Positions 37,101-49,360 of a stretch of DNA of 64,000 nucleotides are shown here, piece by piece. The DNA is from Mactra quadrangularis (lineage: Eukaryota; Mollusca; Bivalvia; Venerida; Mactridae), in contig CM046303.1 of the NCBI GenBank assembly GCA_025267735.1, positions 54,763,403-54,827,402 on the forward strand. The letters run 5' to 3'. A program made the translations under genes and the position numbers. Numbering within the stretch: position 1 is the stretch's first letter; every line of letters begins with the position of its first letter. The notes beneath the pieces are model-generated. The model had not been told where the DNA came from and ran no database searches. It was given only the letters and a program-made list of their open reading frames with translations.

Positions 37101-38540
37101 TTAGACATAGAACAATGGTATTCTAAATGACACTGTATAACAAGACGTACGTGAGATTGTTTAGTTCTAAGAAAAGAATCGCATAAGCAACGTCTTTTCG
37201 AGATTCTTGTTTTTGGAACAAATACACTTGACATTACTTAAATTTATAATGAAGAGAAAAAGTTTCACCGCATAACAAATTGTGTATGTGTGTTAACAGG
37301 GACATTGAATCTATCAAAAGCGAACAATACAATAACTTATATACTACAATTGTATTGGCTCGTCTCATTAATAATGTATTTTGCTCATGCAATGATAAAG
37401 CTATACTGAAGAAAATACAAGGGAGAGGCAGTAGTCACGTTCAAAACGTGAGAGTTTAATATAATTAAGTAGTATTTATAGCTTAATTAGGTATATCATA
37501 TAATTATAAAATATTTTCATGAACACAACCCTGATAACAAATATCTGATATTATCGTTTAGTGCAAGAACTATCTGATATATTTAATAAAGCATGATTGA
37601 TAATGACATAATAGCTCCTCGCACGAAACAAAATACTTTAAACTAAATTAAGAATCAGATACAAGTCTCAGAAAGTATCGACTAATAAAGGAATGTAATA
37701 GATACACGATAATTGCAAAGGTCACATAAACAATTTCTCATTTCTGTAATCAAATTATAAAGCATGTTGCTGGCTGTTTTTTCGTGTCAGTGTCTGATGT
37801 AGTTTCTATAGCTTTCGAATTGAAATCTTCCGAAAATGGTGAATTGTTTGTTTGTTTGATTGATTGTTTGTTTGTTTGTTTGTTTGTTTGCTTTGTTTTT
37901 ACGGCGCACCAACACAGAAAGGTCATATCGCGCCCCGAAAATGGTGAAAAGAAATTGCAAATATTCAAATTGATTGTATGTGTGCTGTTTATTATTAAAC
38001 AAACAGATGTGATTATAAAGAGCAGCTTCGAAAAAGGGATGCTTAAATGTGAATCCAGGCACACACATTTGCATTTTGTCTTCTTTAAGAGAAAAAAAAA
38101 CAGCTGTTCAATCGGTCCGCGAACAAGGTATTAGTCTAAAAACTTTTATGGACACAAACGACGCAACAGTATACCAATTGTTTTATAAACAGAAGAAATG
38201 CAACAATAACGAGCCACTTAAAGGTTGATATAGTCATTTAAACAACCATAAACAACTTGTAAATTGTCAATGATCACTACATAGTTTACTACAAATAAAA
38301 TACTCTTAACTTAAATACGTAATCAACTTTTGTTTTGTAACACAAAAATCGTTTTGTTTATTTTTTAACTGTATACTTTTAAACACTAAATAAGTTTTTT
38401 TATTGTCGTATGTAAGGTTCTAAGACAATGAAATACGTGATGTATGTAATTAGTTTCTTCAATCTCCTGAGTGTGTTAATAATGTAGTTTCTTCGTCAAT
38501 AGCGATAATTAAGTCCTGTCTGTAACACTACTTTAAAAGT
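34109..38540. repeat. Segmental duplication block B
   Basis: The shorter partner of block A, matched at the islands listed there and in the same order. It contains the headless mini-retroposon at 37830-37948. Frames in the block (35598-35789, 37046-37234) are unrecognised. Confidence 0.65.
37830..37948 (-). mobile_element. Headless mini-retroposon, copy 2, with 14-bp target-site duplication
   Basis: A 91-bp insertion (37844-37934) lies between perfect direct repeats CCGAAAATGGTGAA (37830-37843 and 37935-37948). On the minus strand it begins exactly at GGCGCGATATGACC, continues TGTGTTGGTGCGCC and GTAAAAACAAAG, and runs into a long CAAA-repeat tail with two CAAT units. The body matches copy 1 at 8596 almost base for base, and the GGCGC/GCGCC stem is intact. 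The three overlapping frames at 37750-38134 are translations of this repeat and its surroundings. Confidence 0.9.
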
Positions 38541-40362
38541 ATACATTACGGTTATCTAAAAAAAGATGAGTATTACATTATGAAGAAGATTCCAATATTT
38601 TTTTTTCATTTATAGTATTTCTTGAAACAAACTTCAATTGAGATTTATCTTCAGGCTTTTCTAACAAATATTGCTTAAGTACATTAGTACTTGTCTAAAA
38701 TGTGATTTATAAAGTAACTAAAAACAGGAAGTTTTCATTTCAAAGGATATGTGTTTCATTACGAAAGAAACATATATTGTAAAACAACACTAAAGCAGAT
38801 AAAGACATTAAAAGTGAAAACTGATTTACCAAATTGAATTCTAATAATCCACCTATATATGTCTATATTTCTTTCTTAAAGTTAATATTAGCCTGGAAAT
38901 AAAAAAAATCGAAAAAATGAAATTAATGTTGACAGCCGTTAAAAGTGTATATTATTAAACCATACAGGATTAACAGTCAACACAATAAAGAGGCTGTTAT
39001 ATATCATAAGGTTCTTTCAAAACAAATTGGTCAGCTATATGGCTTCCAAATACACCTGAGCCGTAATTAGTACTTAATGAAGCCTCTAATGTACAACTCG
39101 GATAAAAGGATATTTCACATCGAGTAAATATCACTGACTCGTAAACATCTGTGCTTCATCACTATACACATTTGTTTCCGTTCATAAAAAGGGAATAGGA
39201 AAACAAGTTGTACTCGTACTAACATCTGCATTTGTCGTAGGTCTGGGTTTTTTTATTTTGTTTACCAGTCCTTATTGCAATCAATGGAAAAGGCAAAGGT
39301 CTAAATCTTTTTTAAAACAGAAGAATCAAATGTCTTGTTTGACTTTTATCAAAGGTCAACTAAGTAATTCTCCGCAATCATAGCGTTAAAATCTATTGCT
39401 CCTTATTCTAAGCTATAATACCATTGTATAAAATAAAATTATTGTCTTAACAGATACATATAACACCATATTAAATATCCCATTCAAATTAAATGAGATG
39501 AGTTATTTTCGTTTTGTCGAACCTTTTAATCAATCAATTTTCTAGTTTTCAGACAAAAATGCAAATGCTACATTACTTTCAAAAGAATATGTTAAAGCGT
39601 AATGACTAGAAAGTGTCAACTGTTATGTCTATATAAAAATAAACAGTAGTAGTTATCGTTGTAATGAACACCACTTAATTTCATTGAAGTGAAGAGTAAT
39701 TGCTACATGTCGAAAAAAGCCATTTTTCACATTTATACCAATTTTAAAGCTACAAATTTAGCATTATTAAGAAATATTTTATCGGATAAATAAGTCAAGT
39801 AAAAAGCATCATTAGAAAAATATACTGTCAATGCTATGAGACAGATAGTGCAGACTTATGTGCATAGGACGTGAAGATAAATCTATACTATTTAATCAAA
39901 TTTTTTTATAGATAAGCACAATGAGCTTTGGTTTTTTAAAGAGAGCAAGCACGTCTTAAGTTTTACCGGAAAGCACCTTTTCATCAGAACAAACTATTGA
40001 TTTCAGATTTGACTTGCCTTTAGTAGACGTTTTCTTAATTAAATACAAAACAAAGTTATTATGTTAGCTGTCACGATTAAAAGAAATCAGGAATATACTA
40101 GACAAAAGATGTAACATAAAAATACATATATTTCCCTTTTACTTTAGTTTTTCTATGTATTATGCGTGTTACATAAAGCTGTAATTGGTAAATCTCGTGT
40201 CATTTAGAAAAGAATATGTTCCATTGACAGTTTACACCAGGTTTTACCTTAAAGCATGTCTCAACAGAAACAAAACTAGCAAGACACAAATTATATAAGA
40301 TACTTCGATGCATATGTTATGCAAGTTAGTTAAAAACTAACAAAGAAGTGACAGACGTGGGG
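38541..40362. other. Intergenic, no gene seen
   Basis: AT-rich sequence without supportable frames or element ends. Confidence 0.5.
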
Positions 40363-40760
40363 TATAAAAGAGAAAGTAAGAGAGTGAGAACGAGACAGAA
40401 AAAATGAGATAGTGTTAAATTACGAACAATGTGTGAATATATAAAAACAGTTCATTTTATCTTTACCTTGATCACCCACATATTGTTAACACCAAACAGT
40501 TTCTGTACGCATGTCCATATAGCAAGTTCATGGTTATCCGGGATGGGGCAACGTCGCAACAATCGTTCACAGTATCAATCAGTATTAGACTCACACCCTT
40601 CAAAATCGGTTGCTTTTATTTCAAGAAATGAGCTTAGGTCGATATCTGAGTTGAATCCAAAGGTCAATAATCAGTGATAGCGTGAAGTTATTTAAAGTAA
40701 CTTCATTTAAACCCAAGCAGCAGTGGTGGGTTTTATAATTCATGATCTCATTTAAATAAA
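40363..40760 (+). CDS. Speculative single-exon mini-gene encoding an 82-residue peptide (ORF 40429-40677)
   Basis: Not recognised as any known family. The span is the putative unit; the reading frame is 40429-40677. A TATA-box-like TATAAAAG lies at 40363-40370 in a purine-rich stretch. The ATG follows 59 bases later, and an AATAAA at about 40755-40760 lies roughly 78 bases after the stop. Residues 7-20 are hydrophobic (VHFIFTLITHILLT), a possible signal sequence. The rest is polar, with a dibasic RR after GMGQ. A short frame starting at 40403 (ATG AGA TAG) precedes it. All of these motifs can occur by chance in AT-rich DNA. Confidence 0.18.
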
Positions 40761-42358
40761 TATATTACCTATTCAAAAATAATAATAACGTATATGATAA
40801 GAAGATATTGCAAGTTGGCTTATATAAAGTAAAGGGCACTTTTGCAATTTCAAAATTATTATGAAAGCTGTCAAAGATACATCAGGTATTTGATTGTGTG
40901 AAGTGTTACTATAGAAATAGAAAGGATGACATAGATAATAAAATGCACTCTCTCAAATGAAATCGTAAATGTCTGTAACGCCGTCTTATTTAAAGTAAAC
41001 TATTCAATTCTTAATATAATTTGCTATACAACAAGCAATGATATTTAAGTGGAATATAAATGCAATTAACTTAACCCACAATGGAACAGTTATACAGATA
41101 TAACCGATTAAGACAAAGTATAAGTTTTAATGCACGCTACAGTCATACATTAGATACTGATACAGTAGTGATTAAGTCAATTTAATTGCAGCTTCTAATT
41201 TTATTCCACAAAACAACTTTCGAGAAAATAGGCTAATGAATTTTCTTAGGTTTTGTCTGCTATATAAATTCAAATCAAACCAATTGCTGCACTCAATATA
41301 GATATTGTTGCTTTAATTGACCCAATTTTATATACATTTTACAAAGAGGATGACGCATTATGGCAATATAAGAGTAATAATTATGTTTTATCATTGACCA
41401 TACTTCTGGTGTTGGTTATTCATATTTTAGAAACCGGACTTGGGAGTGATTTCAAAGAAGAATTTAGTTTTTATATATGTTCATATATAATAGCCAACTT
41501 AGAGGAATGTTTGAAAAAAGCAGTAAAAGGTTTATTCAAGAAACCATATACGGAATGAATGATTTCATTTTTGATCCTGATATAACATTAAAGAGAAAAA
41601 ATATTTCAATGTCATAAACGATAATGGTTTGATCAGGTGGTCGTCGATTTCAAATGGCAAATGCCTAACAACCATATGTTCGAAAATAAAACCAGAAAAT
41701 TAGATATCGGTCTACCATATAATCTTAAATATGCGGGGTAATTGATATAGTTATATCATCTACAAGTGATTGATTTAACTCATTTATCATTCTTATTGAT
41801 CTATCAATTAATGTCATCCCAAAGGACAACTGTCAACTAGAAATCATTATTTAACAAATATTTCCATGCCTTCAACCAATATTTGAATCAAAATGAACGA
41901 CGATGATTTTTTTTATTAATGGTTTTAAAGATGCCTAACCCATCTTGAATAGCAATTAGTTTTTGTACTAAATATGAGTATTGCTACTCTGACTTCATAA
42001 CATACATGTTATAAGTACACAAAACTTCAAACAAAATGTTTGTTGAGTTTCATTGTAAAATCGAGCTCGTGGGAGATTAGTGCAACTAAAATCCATATCC
42101 CTTGTTTCAAAATCAGATACTTTAAAATATACAAGTTATTTCTAACATACAAACTTGGCAATGTTTTGAATCTCAAATGTATGTATTCTCGTATATAATA
42201 GTTAGAAGTAGGCATATTAAGCAAAAACAACCAAACAAATTTAAATAGCTGCATATTTCTTTTACTTTCAAGACCATAATCAGGATGGTATACCTCCTTT
42301 AGCAATTTGAATTATTTATTAAGAGAATAATATTGCAGAATGCACTACGTTACACAAT
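40761..42358. other. Intergenic, no gene seen
   Basis: AT-rich sequence; the 92-codon minus-strand frame at 42027-42305 is unrecognised. Confidence 0.45.
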
Positions 42359-42562
42359 CTAGATAGATAGATTTATTTCAGCATTAGGCTATACATGATG
42401 ATACATTTAATATAATGTCACATAAAATATTGTTCAAATAATAGGACAATGATTTAAAAGATAGCATGCAAAAATGAATGCAATTGAGAATGGTACCATG
42501 ACATGCTTCCCAAAACCAATGATAACACAAAAAAGAACTAGTCTTGTGTTTATTGTGGTCCT
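42359..42562 (-). mobile_element. LINE 3' UTR remnant (antisense) with TCTA-repeat tail
   Basis: The reverse complement begins GGACCACAATAAACACAAG, then TTCTTTTTTGTGTTATC, GGTTTTGGGAAGCATGTCAT, and ends GCTGAAATAAATCTATCTAT. It parallels the plus-strand fragment at 43133 (GGACCACAATGGAAATAAGG, TTTTTTGTGCTATCCC, GTGTGCTTGTCAT, AAATAAATATTACTATTAT). A short simple-repeat tail after AATAAA is typical of non-LTR retrotransposons. No coding part is present, so the clade cannot be given. The minus-strand frame at 42384-42584 lies within it and is not a gene. Confidence 0.62.
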
Positions 42563-42569
42563 TTCTAGT

Positions 42570-43132
42570 TGCACCTAAAACCACTTTATAAAGATATATT
42601 TATCAACAGTAGACTTGAAAACTTTTTAACCACAAAGTTGTCAAAATATTCTATGCATTAGAGACACAATAAACCGTTCAAACCATTCTGTTTTCTAAAT
42701 TTAAGTTTGACTTAGTTTCCATTTCTTGAAAAAGTGGGATACTTTTATAAAAGCACTCTTTATTTATCTATTTTAGGCCTATTTTTAAATATATCCGACC
42801 CACTTTAATTTTAGAGCTTAATAATTTGATTAAGAGTATTTGCTTCTATGATATGAATTTATTTTAAACATACTATGATCAAAACTAGTGTTTCAAGTAT
42901 TGACAACCAAATTCTACTTTTGGTTTTGATTTACTTTCACTTTAAAATTCAGTGAACAACATTAACATATTTACGCAAAATTTATTTTTTTAAAACCTTG
43001 TTCATTAGAGTTTTTGAAATAGATAAATGTTTATGTTCTTTGCACTCCAAAAACAGTGTTAATTTTTATAATGGAACTTTAACAGTTTTGATAGTTATTT
43101 CAGGCACTCCGTATGTAAAATAAAAGTGTGTT
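42570..43132. repeat. Segmental duplication, copy 1 (partner 52455-52805)
   Basis: Aligns in order with 52455-52805: CCACTTTATnAAGATA, GTAGACTTGAAAAC for GTTGACTTGGAAAC, CATTAGAGACACAATAAAC, AACCAAATTCTACTTT for AATCAAATTCTAATTT, TACTTTCACTTTAAAAT, CTTGTTCATTAGAG, CTCCAAAAACAGTG for GTCCAAAAACAGCG, and GTGTGTT. This copy has about 160 bp extra near 42690-42860. Non-coding. Confidence 0.85.
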
Positions 43133-43283
43133 AGGGACCACAATGGAAATAAGGCTTGCCATTTTTTGTGCTATCCCTGGTGTTGGTGTGCTTGTCATAG
43201 TTAATTACAACATGCTGTGATAATTGTGAATGTAATTATGCTATGTGTACACTATGCCAAATAAATATTACTATTATTATAGT
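43133..43283 (+). mobile_element. LINE 3' UTR remnant with ATT-repeat tail
   Basis: Begins GGACCACAATGGAAATAAGG at the point where the 42570 duplication stops aligning, contains TTTTTTGTGCTATCCCTGG, and ends CAAATAAATATTACTATTAT. It matches the antisense copy at 42359-42562. The layout (polyadenylation-like AATAAA followed by a simple repeat, no coding sequence) fits a severely 5'-truncated non-LTR element. Confidence 0.65.
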
Positions 43284-46200
43284 TCAATTACAAATGTACT
43301 TGTACGAGAACGCTATAATACGTACATATAAAAGAAGTCCTGCTGAAAGTTAAAAACAAACCGAAAGCACAATGTTTTATGAACTATTTATAATTATTTT
43401 CCATTAGGTTATCAGTAGGCTAAATGTATCAACTTATTTTCTCTCTCTTGAATATTGAATATAGTAAATACACAACAGATGTATTCAATAAGACAAAGTT
43501 GTAAAACAACATTTCCATTTACAGAGATACTTTCAGTTGAATTTTAAGTTGGCCCCAACACTGTGAGTTAGAATGTGGGTGAATTAAGTAAAACATTGCT
43601 TCCTTTAACGTTTTTAGCTTCTATTGAATTTACGAAAGTTTTAAAGGTAACAATTTAATGAAGTAATAATACAAAATAGAAAATTTAGGACAAGGACACA
43701 AAAAGTTTTTCTTATAGAAGTTGGTCCTAAAATACCAACATGAATACTTCCATTCTAATACTTGAGTATGGCATTCATATAACCTGAATTACTTATATAA
43801 AGACAAATATAAGTATGTAATGACAACAGTTAACGCCTAGGGTCAATGTTTCTTATTACTTATCAGAAGATACGCAAAGACAATATCCTACTTACTACTG
43901 GTCGCATCTGAGGTTACTTTAATAATTAATGACTATTTCAATATGAGCAATTACACCTGATACCAGTCCATTTGACTGATTTTCTAGATTATCATTACAT
44001 GTGGCTTACTCAAATCTACGATTGGATTACATTATTATACAAAATTATGCACATATGCATCGTGTTCCATCGTTTTTATCGTGTACTGTCGTACCTTTTC
44101 TTTAGTATAATATTATCGTGTGTTTATATAATGAAGAAATCTATGTAATTAGAAAGATATTTTACTAAAAGTATGTATAAGCACAAAACATATTTAGACT
44201 AAATGAGAGGAATTGATTACAACCACAACATGGACTGGTTTATCGATTACTAGTATTTAGAATCTGTCCATTGTACAACTTAACCAGTGATACACTAAAA
44301 TATAAGTCACTTTCAGATATACCTTCTACAAGATATGCAATCATGACAATTTGTGTCATTATGATGACACATTAATATAATTGTTAAAAAAATCAACAAA
44401 CCTTTTAAGAAAATGGTACTTAATGAAATTAAAATAATAACTGATAACTAAAAGATGTTTTGTTTGGTTTTTTTGCACTTGCAGTACACTGAAAAGCAGT
44501 GCAGTGAATATGATATGTTGGGAAATACACTATGCAAGACTATGTCTAATATGAATATTATTGTCTTTTATTCATGCGATATTTCTAAATAATTTATATA
44601 ATGGTATAAAATCCATTGATAACATAACAAACCTAGACAATGAAATTTTTAAACGAAGAAATTTGCGTGTATGCTAATGTTTAGTTTATAATATTCATGC
44701 AAGTATTACTAGGTGCGAGGGAAAATTTGAGTGTATGCTTCTAATTTTGGCTTTAAAACAATAAACTACTTGAAGACAATCTTGACAATACCAAACATCA
44801 GTAAAACGATGACAAGTTAAAGCTAACCTTTGAATATATAATCTGCCCGAATAAAGCAGCAATACACAAAAGGTTGCTGTGCCAAAATACGTTCTTATAA
44901 AACACTCCATTACCAGAACAAAATCTGTCAGTTATTGTTCCGTAGAATGTAGTTATGAAATACGCTAATAAGTATGGCCGTTGTCAGATTCTTTTGAGAT
45001 ACGTATTTAACTTTGGTCAAGATATCTAATCATCTACTAGGGCAAAGATATTGTCTAAAGGCTGACCGGTGTGGTATCTAAACTATAAATGATAAATACT
45101 ATAAATTGCTGTCGCTATAGATTGGAAAATTTGAACACAACGGGACAACACAACACAACCCAACACAACAAATAGATAACCATTGCATAGAAAAATACCT
45201 CTTCAATCTAAAGGCGATTGTCTGACAAACCTTAACATATTAAATATGTCAGACACCCACGAACATTCTGATATAAAAGAAATACACAAACCTGCCAACA
45301 TAAATGTGTCAAATAACAATCATTAATATTTCATGTGACAAAACTAATCACTTATATGTGATACAAAGTCATGGTATGACCTCTGGTTTCATTAGCTTAT
45401 ACAGAACTGGCTCTTATGACATTTATTGATGAGAAATCTATCCACTTACACAAATGATTGCAATTGAGATTCCAAGAATGTTGGTGAACATTGTTAAGGG
45501 CATGTTTACGCTTGACATTATTTACTTAACAAAATAATAAATAGTTTGAGACTAATTTTTAAAGTTGATTATAGAGGTTTTTCTTATTTTGTATAAATTC
45601 TATATGATTAAGTGTTGTATAGGTTTGGTCTCAATTTTATTTGTTGTTTTTTTTAAAAAAAAAGTTACTGTTTATAAATATAAATAGTTTTGTTTCGTCG
45701 TTTTGTTGTTAGTTAGACATTTACATGTATATATTTGTAAATTAGGAATGTGTTACTGCATTCAGGTTTAATGCAAATTTTATTTGAATAGATAGAATCA
45801 AATAATTGTATATTGATTTTCTTATATTTGTTCAGTGCTATAAAAAAGACGATTGCTCTGCTGTAACTGCAGGAAGTTAAATGCAATGTCACGTTTTGTC
45901 AATAAGGCGTCGATGATGAGTATCTACTCATACACCATCTAGAAAATGTCGTACATGTTCAATGGTAAAAACAACATAAAAATAATAAAAAAACGTATAA
46001 ATATTTGTATTTGATATGGAGACTTGTAAAATGTAACATATAATTAACAATTACGGTTGTCATATTGAAGAGGGTATGGTCACTCAGGTGGCATTGTTAT
46101 TGTTTAAACGTTGTACAAACCAATCAAGATAATCAACCAACTGAAGATGCTGATTTAAGTTATTTAACACAATTATTTATGTCATTAGAAATGTAAATAA

Positions 46201-47996
46201 TGATTTCTAAAAAGTGTGAAAACCGTTGAAGTGACATTTATTTAGCCAAACATAGCATATTTTACCAAAAATAGCATTTGTTTTTAGGAACATAGAATTG
46301 CTATCAAGCATCACTCCACAATAGAAGAAACTAGTAGTTATATATAACATAGCAGAGTAGGGTGGCTTGAATTAATTCCAACATCAATTAATTACTAAGG
46401 TACGAGTTTATGTGGATTTTACGCCTTTTAATCAACATGTTTTCGTTAAGTTCTAGTAGTATACTCATGTAATCAGATTCCCTTTAGCATTTTCTTAGTG
46501 TTTCTCATACAATTTATAATCGTTAAATGTTTATCTACTTTTATCACATTTAATTTCTTCTACGATATCAAGACATACAGTTTGTCATTCAAATAAGAAA
46601 ACATGTCATAAATAATTATGTTCTTTCACTTGCATTTTAGGGCTCGCCCAAAACGTGGACATATTAGGTTGATCGCTACTGATAATGAGTTAAAACAATG
46701 ATTTTAAAAGTATACATTTACCCAAAGTATACATAAATTTCACTAAATCATGTATTTCTTTAGAAGGCACTAACATTTTATTAGTACATCAATCAAAACC
46801 ATTAACGTAATGACCATCGTTTGTTTAAGTTCACTATGTTATCACGTGGTTTCAGTTATAAATGACAAAATGAAGAGGGTAATATACTCATAAAATAGCA
46901 ATAAAAACTACAAAATAAAAAAAGTATAATAAATGGTATATTGACAGAAAATGTTAAAACACGCTGCGAGTAACTTTTATAAATCCAATGATTCAATAAA
47001 CTAGTTTACTTTGTTTTATGGTGTTCTTTTGACATTTTTTTCAGTGACATCGCAATAATTAATCGACGTACTAAATGTCTCTCGAGAGCTTTAGATCTCT
47101 AGATCCGCTTTACATCCGTGTTTAGATATATGTTAATTTTTTCCACCGACTGACGAATTAATTTCTTGATATATGTATTGCTAAGAGTGTAATTTTCGTA
47201 GAAAGTATTTTACAACTGCACTTTAAGCGTTTGTGCCTAACTCGAGAACTGTACCAATACTCAATGAATTGATAGTCAGGGGTGCATATTATCAAGCATT
47301 AAACGATCTATTTTAGTCGTAAATCCTTCTATACTGTATAGTTAAATTATCGTAAGATTTTTTATAATATGCTGTTCAGGTGCATTACTTACTAAGCTGA
47401 TTGGAGGACAGTCTAGATTTGTTCCAACTGGATCGTGATAACCAATACTTAAAATTATATAGTAATGTTACATGTATAATTATGCATCACCACGAAAATA
47501 ACATGTACGTGCGCACTGCTATGATGTTGAAGAACATGCGCAATAGAATAGTTATCAATTGCTTCAATAATAAAAACAAACTCAGCATAATTACTCTCAC
47601 TGACATCACATACATTCTGTTTACAAAACCACTTTCATTACAATGATCATACCCAAGGGTTTAGTTGAAATGAATCACTTCTATTCAACCATTCATTGTT
47701 GAATCTAATTGCAGTTCGGTTAAAAAAATGTAGATACATCAATATTTTTGTGGTCAGTTTGCTAAAATACACTTCTAAATTTGAAAAACTTTAGCGCCAT
47801 TGTTTTTTAATCCGTTTGTTAATGAAGTTTTTGACGTTAAGCGATTGTTAAAAGACATTCAAATATTTTGTGACAAAAGACAAAATAAAGATAAAATCAA
47901 AATCTTATAAATGTACAAAGGAATGAAATGGCATTGGCCGAATTTCAAATAAATCATCATTGCAGTAGTTATACTCGTGATATTTGCCCCTAAAAT
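43284..47996. other. Intergenic; holds one copy of a duplicated segment at 45262
   Basis: AT-rich sequence with no supportable gene. An ACAAC-type simple repeat lies at 45137-45172. AAAATGAAGAGGGTAATATA at about 46867 resembles AAAATGAAGAGGGTGATATA at about 25223, hinting at another old duplication. The frames at 44695-44910 and 47401-47646 are unrecognised. Confidence 0.45.
45262..45450. repeat. Segmental duplication, copy 2 (partner near 31700)
   Basis: See 31700-31890. The best-conserved stretch is TGTGACAAAACTAATCACTT. The open frame seen in the partner is broken here. Confidence 0.72.
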
Positions 47997-49360
47997 AAAC
48001 CCCAACCACAAGTCTCATTTTTTTAGTCTAAAGTCGTTTTCCATCTAATGATCTTGGTTAAGTAAGTGTCAATGACAATATCTTTATAAGTATTATTCAT
48101 TATTGGAGACATTTAGTTAAACAATCTAAATGTCAGATGTGATGTTTATCATTCACATTATACTTAGTGCTGTGTTATCAGCTACAAGTCATTTCTAGAG
48201 GTCTCTTTACTGGGATAGTACTTATCAGTTGTCTATAAAAACTACTTATATATTTATTTGCTGAGAATAGACTTTTGATGAATGAATTTATGGTGTTCCT
48301 ACAAAGTTAAAGAGAACATTAATATGTCATTGCCATATTGTACCATTATAATACGTCTCTAGATTATTGACATACTTTCTTTTCATGGCAGTAGATTGTT
48401 TTATATATCAATCAAAATTATCATACAATTGTCAAAGAAACAATTTTAGTATATTCAAAAACCCGAGTTTTAAATATACTTTTTATTGTTTTACATGTAG
48501 TCCAAGATATATAGCAGATTATCAATATGTTTATGGTCAGTTTTACTCTCCATTGCATCAGTTCGAAAGATTCACTCGTACTTGTTCACTTTCTACCTCT
48601 GCTAAAATACTATGTGCAAACTGATATTTCTATTTTTAGACAGAGACACATAAACATTTAAATCGCATGACTGTCACGTGGTTTTTAAAAATAGACGCAA
48701 AAAATTCTCACGCCTGTAATTTCAAAATGTCGAAATGCAAAGATGTTGGACAGTTTTGCATTAATTAGATAATGGAAAATTTACAAAAATGAAAGTAAAC
48801 ATTGATCTTTTTGAACGTGTATCTCTGATCTTTTAACTGTAAACATAGAGCAACTTATTGAACTTAAATGCTAAGTGTAGCCACGCTATATTTGACGTCA
48901 TACGAGGTTGCATTCGTCACTAGTATGATCATACCATATAAGGCGTTGTTTACCCGTTCAACCAATGAAAATGCGTATAAAGTTTTTCATCTAAATTGGA
49001 ATTTGGTAAACTTTCATTGGTCGTTCAAAGGTTCATAGTAAAGGTCAATATCATAAATCGACTAGTTTTAAGGCAGCGGGTGAATGTAATGTATTCACTG
49101 AGCTGCGAAGGGAGTGTAGGTCAGTTTGAAAACATGCACTACTACATTAGCAAAACATCTAAATTTTTGTTGTTTGTTTTAACTTTGTTTGTGGAGATAT
49201 TCAATTTTAGGGTTATGATAGCTTATCGATCCCTTTTGATTTTCAAAAAGACGAAAAGCCGTTTTCAAAATTGAAGACAAAATCAACATTGCATTGACAG
49301 GGTTTTTAATAAGTCAATATTACAATAGGTTTGCTATTGACAGATGATGTAAAATTATTT
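47997..49360. repeat. Tandem triplication, unit 1 (long form)
   Basis: Shared blocks include AGTCTAAAGTCGTTTT, TTGGTTAAGTAAGTG, GTTAAACAATCTAAATGTCA, GTCATTTCTAGAGGTCTCTT, GAATAGACTTTTGATGAATG, GGTGTTCCTACAAAGTTAAA, GAGAACATTAATATGTCATT and AACCCGAGTTTTAAATATAC. This unit carries an extra 584 bp relative to unit 2, bounded by the direct repeat GGTCAGTTT (48535-48543 and 49119-49127). The 85-codon frame at 48367-48624 and the 92-codon frame at 48996-49274 are not open in the other units, so they are not genes. Confidence 0.93.

Noticed and set aside
37750..38134. Three overlapping frames of 95-116 codons with runs of NKQT and FVCL
   Set aside because: They translate the CAAA/TTTG microsatellite tail of the mini-retroposon on both strands.
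40683..40703. Hairpin GAAGTTA-TTTAAAG-TAACTTC just after the mini-gene frame
   Set aside because: Bacterial-type terminators do not apply to a eukaryotic window, and short AT-rich palindromes are common by chance.
48367..48624. 85-codon frame in triplication unit 1
   Set aside because: The homologous position in unit 2 is frameshifted (for example GTAGATTG against GTAAGATTG), so there is no evidence of coding constraint.
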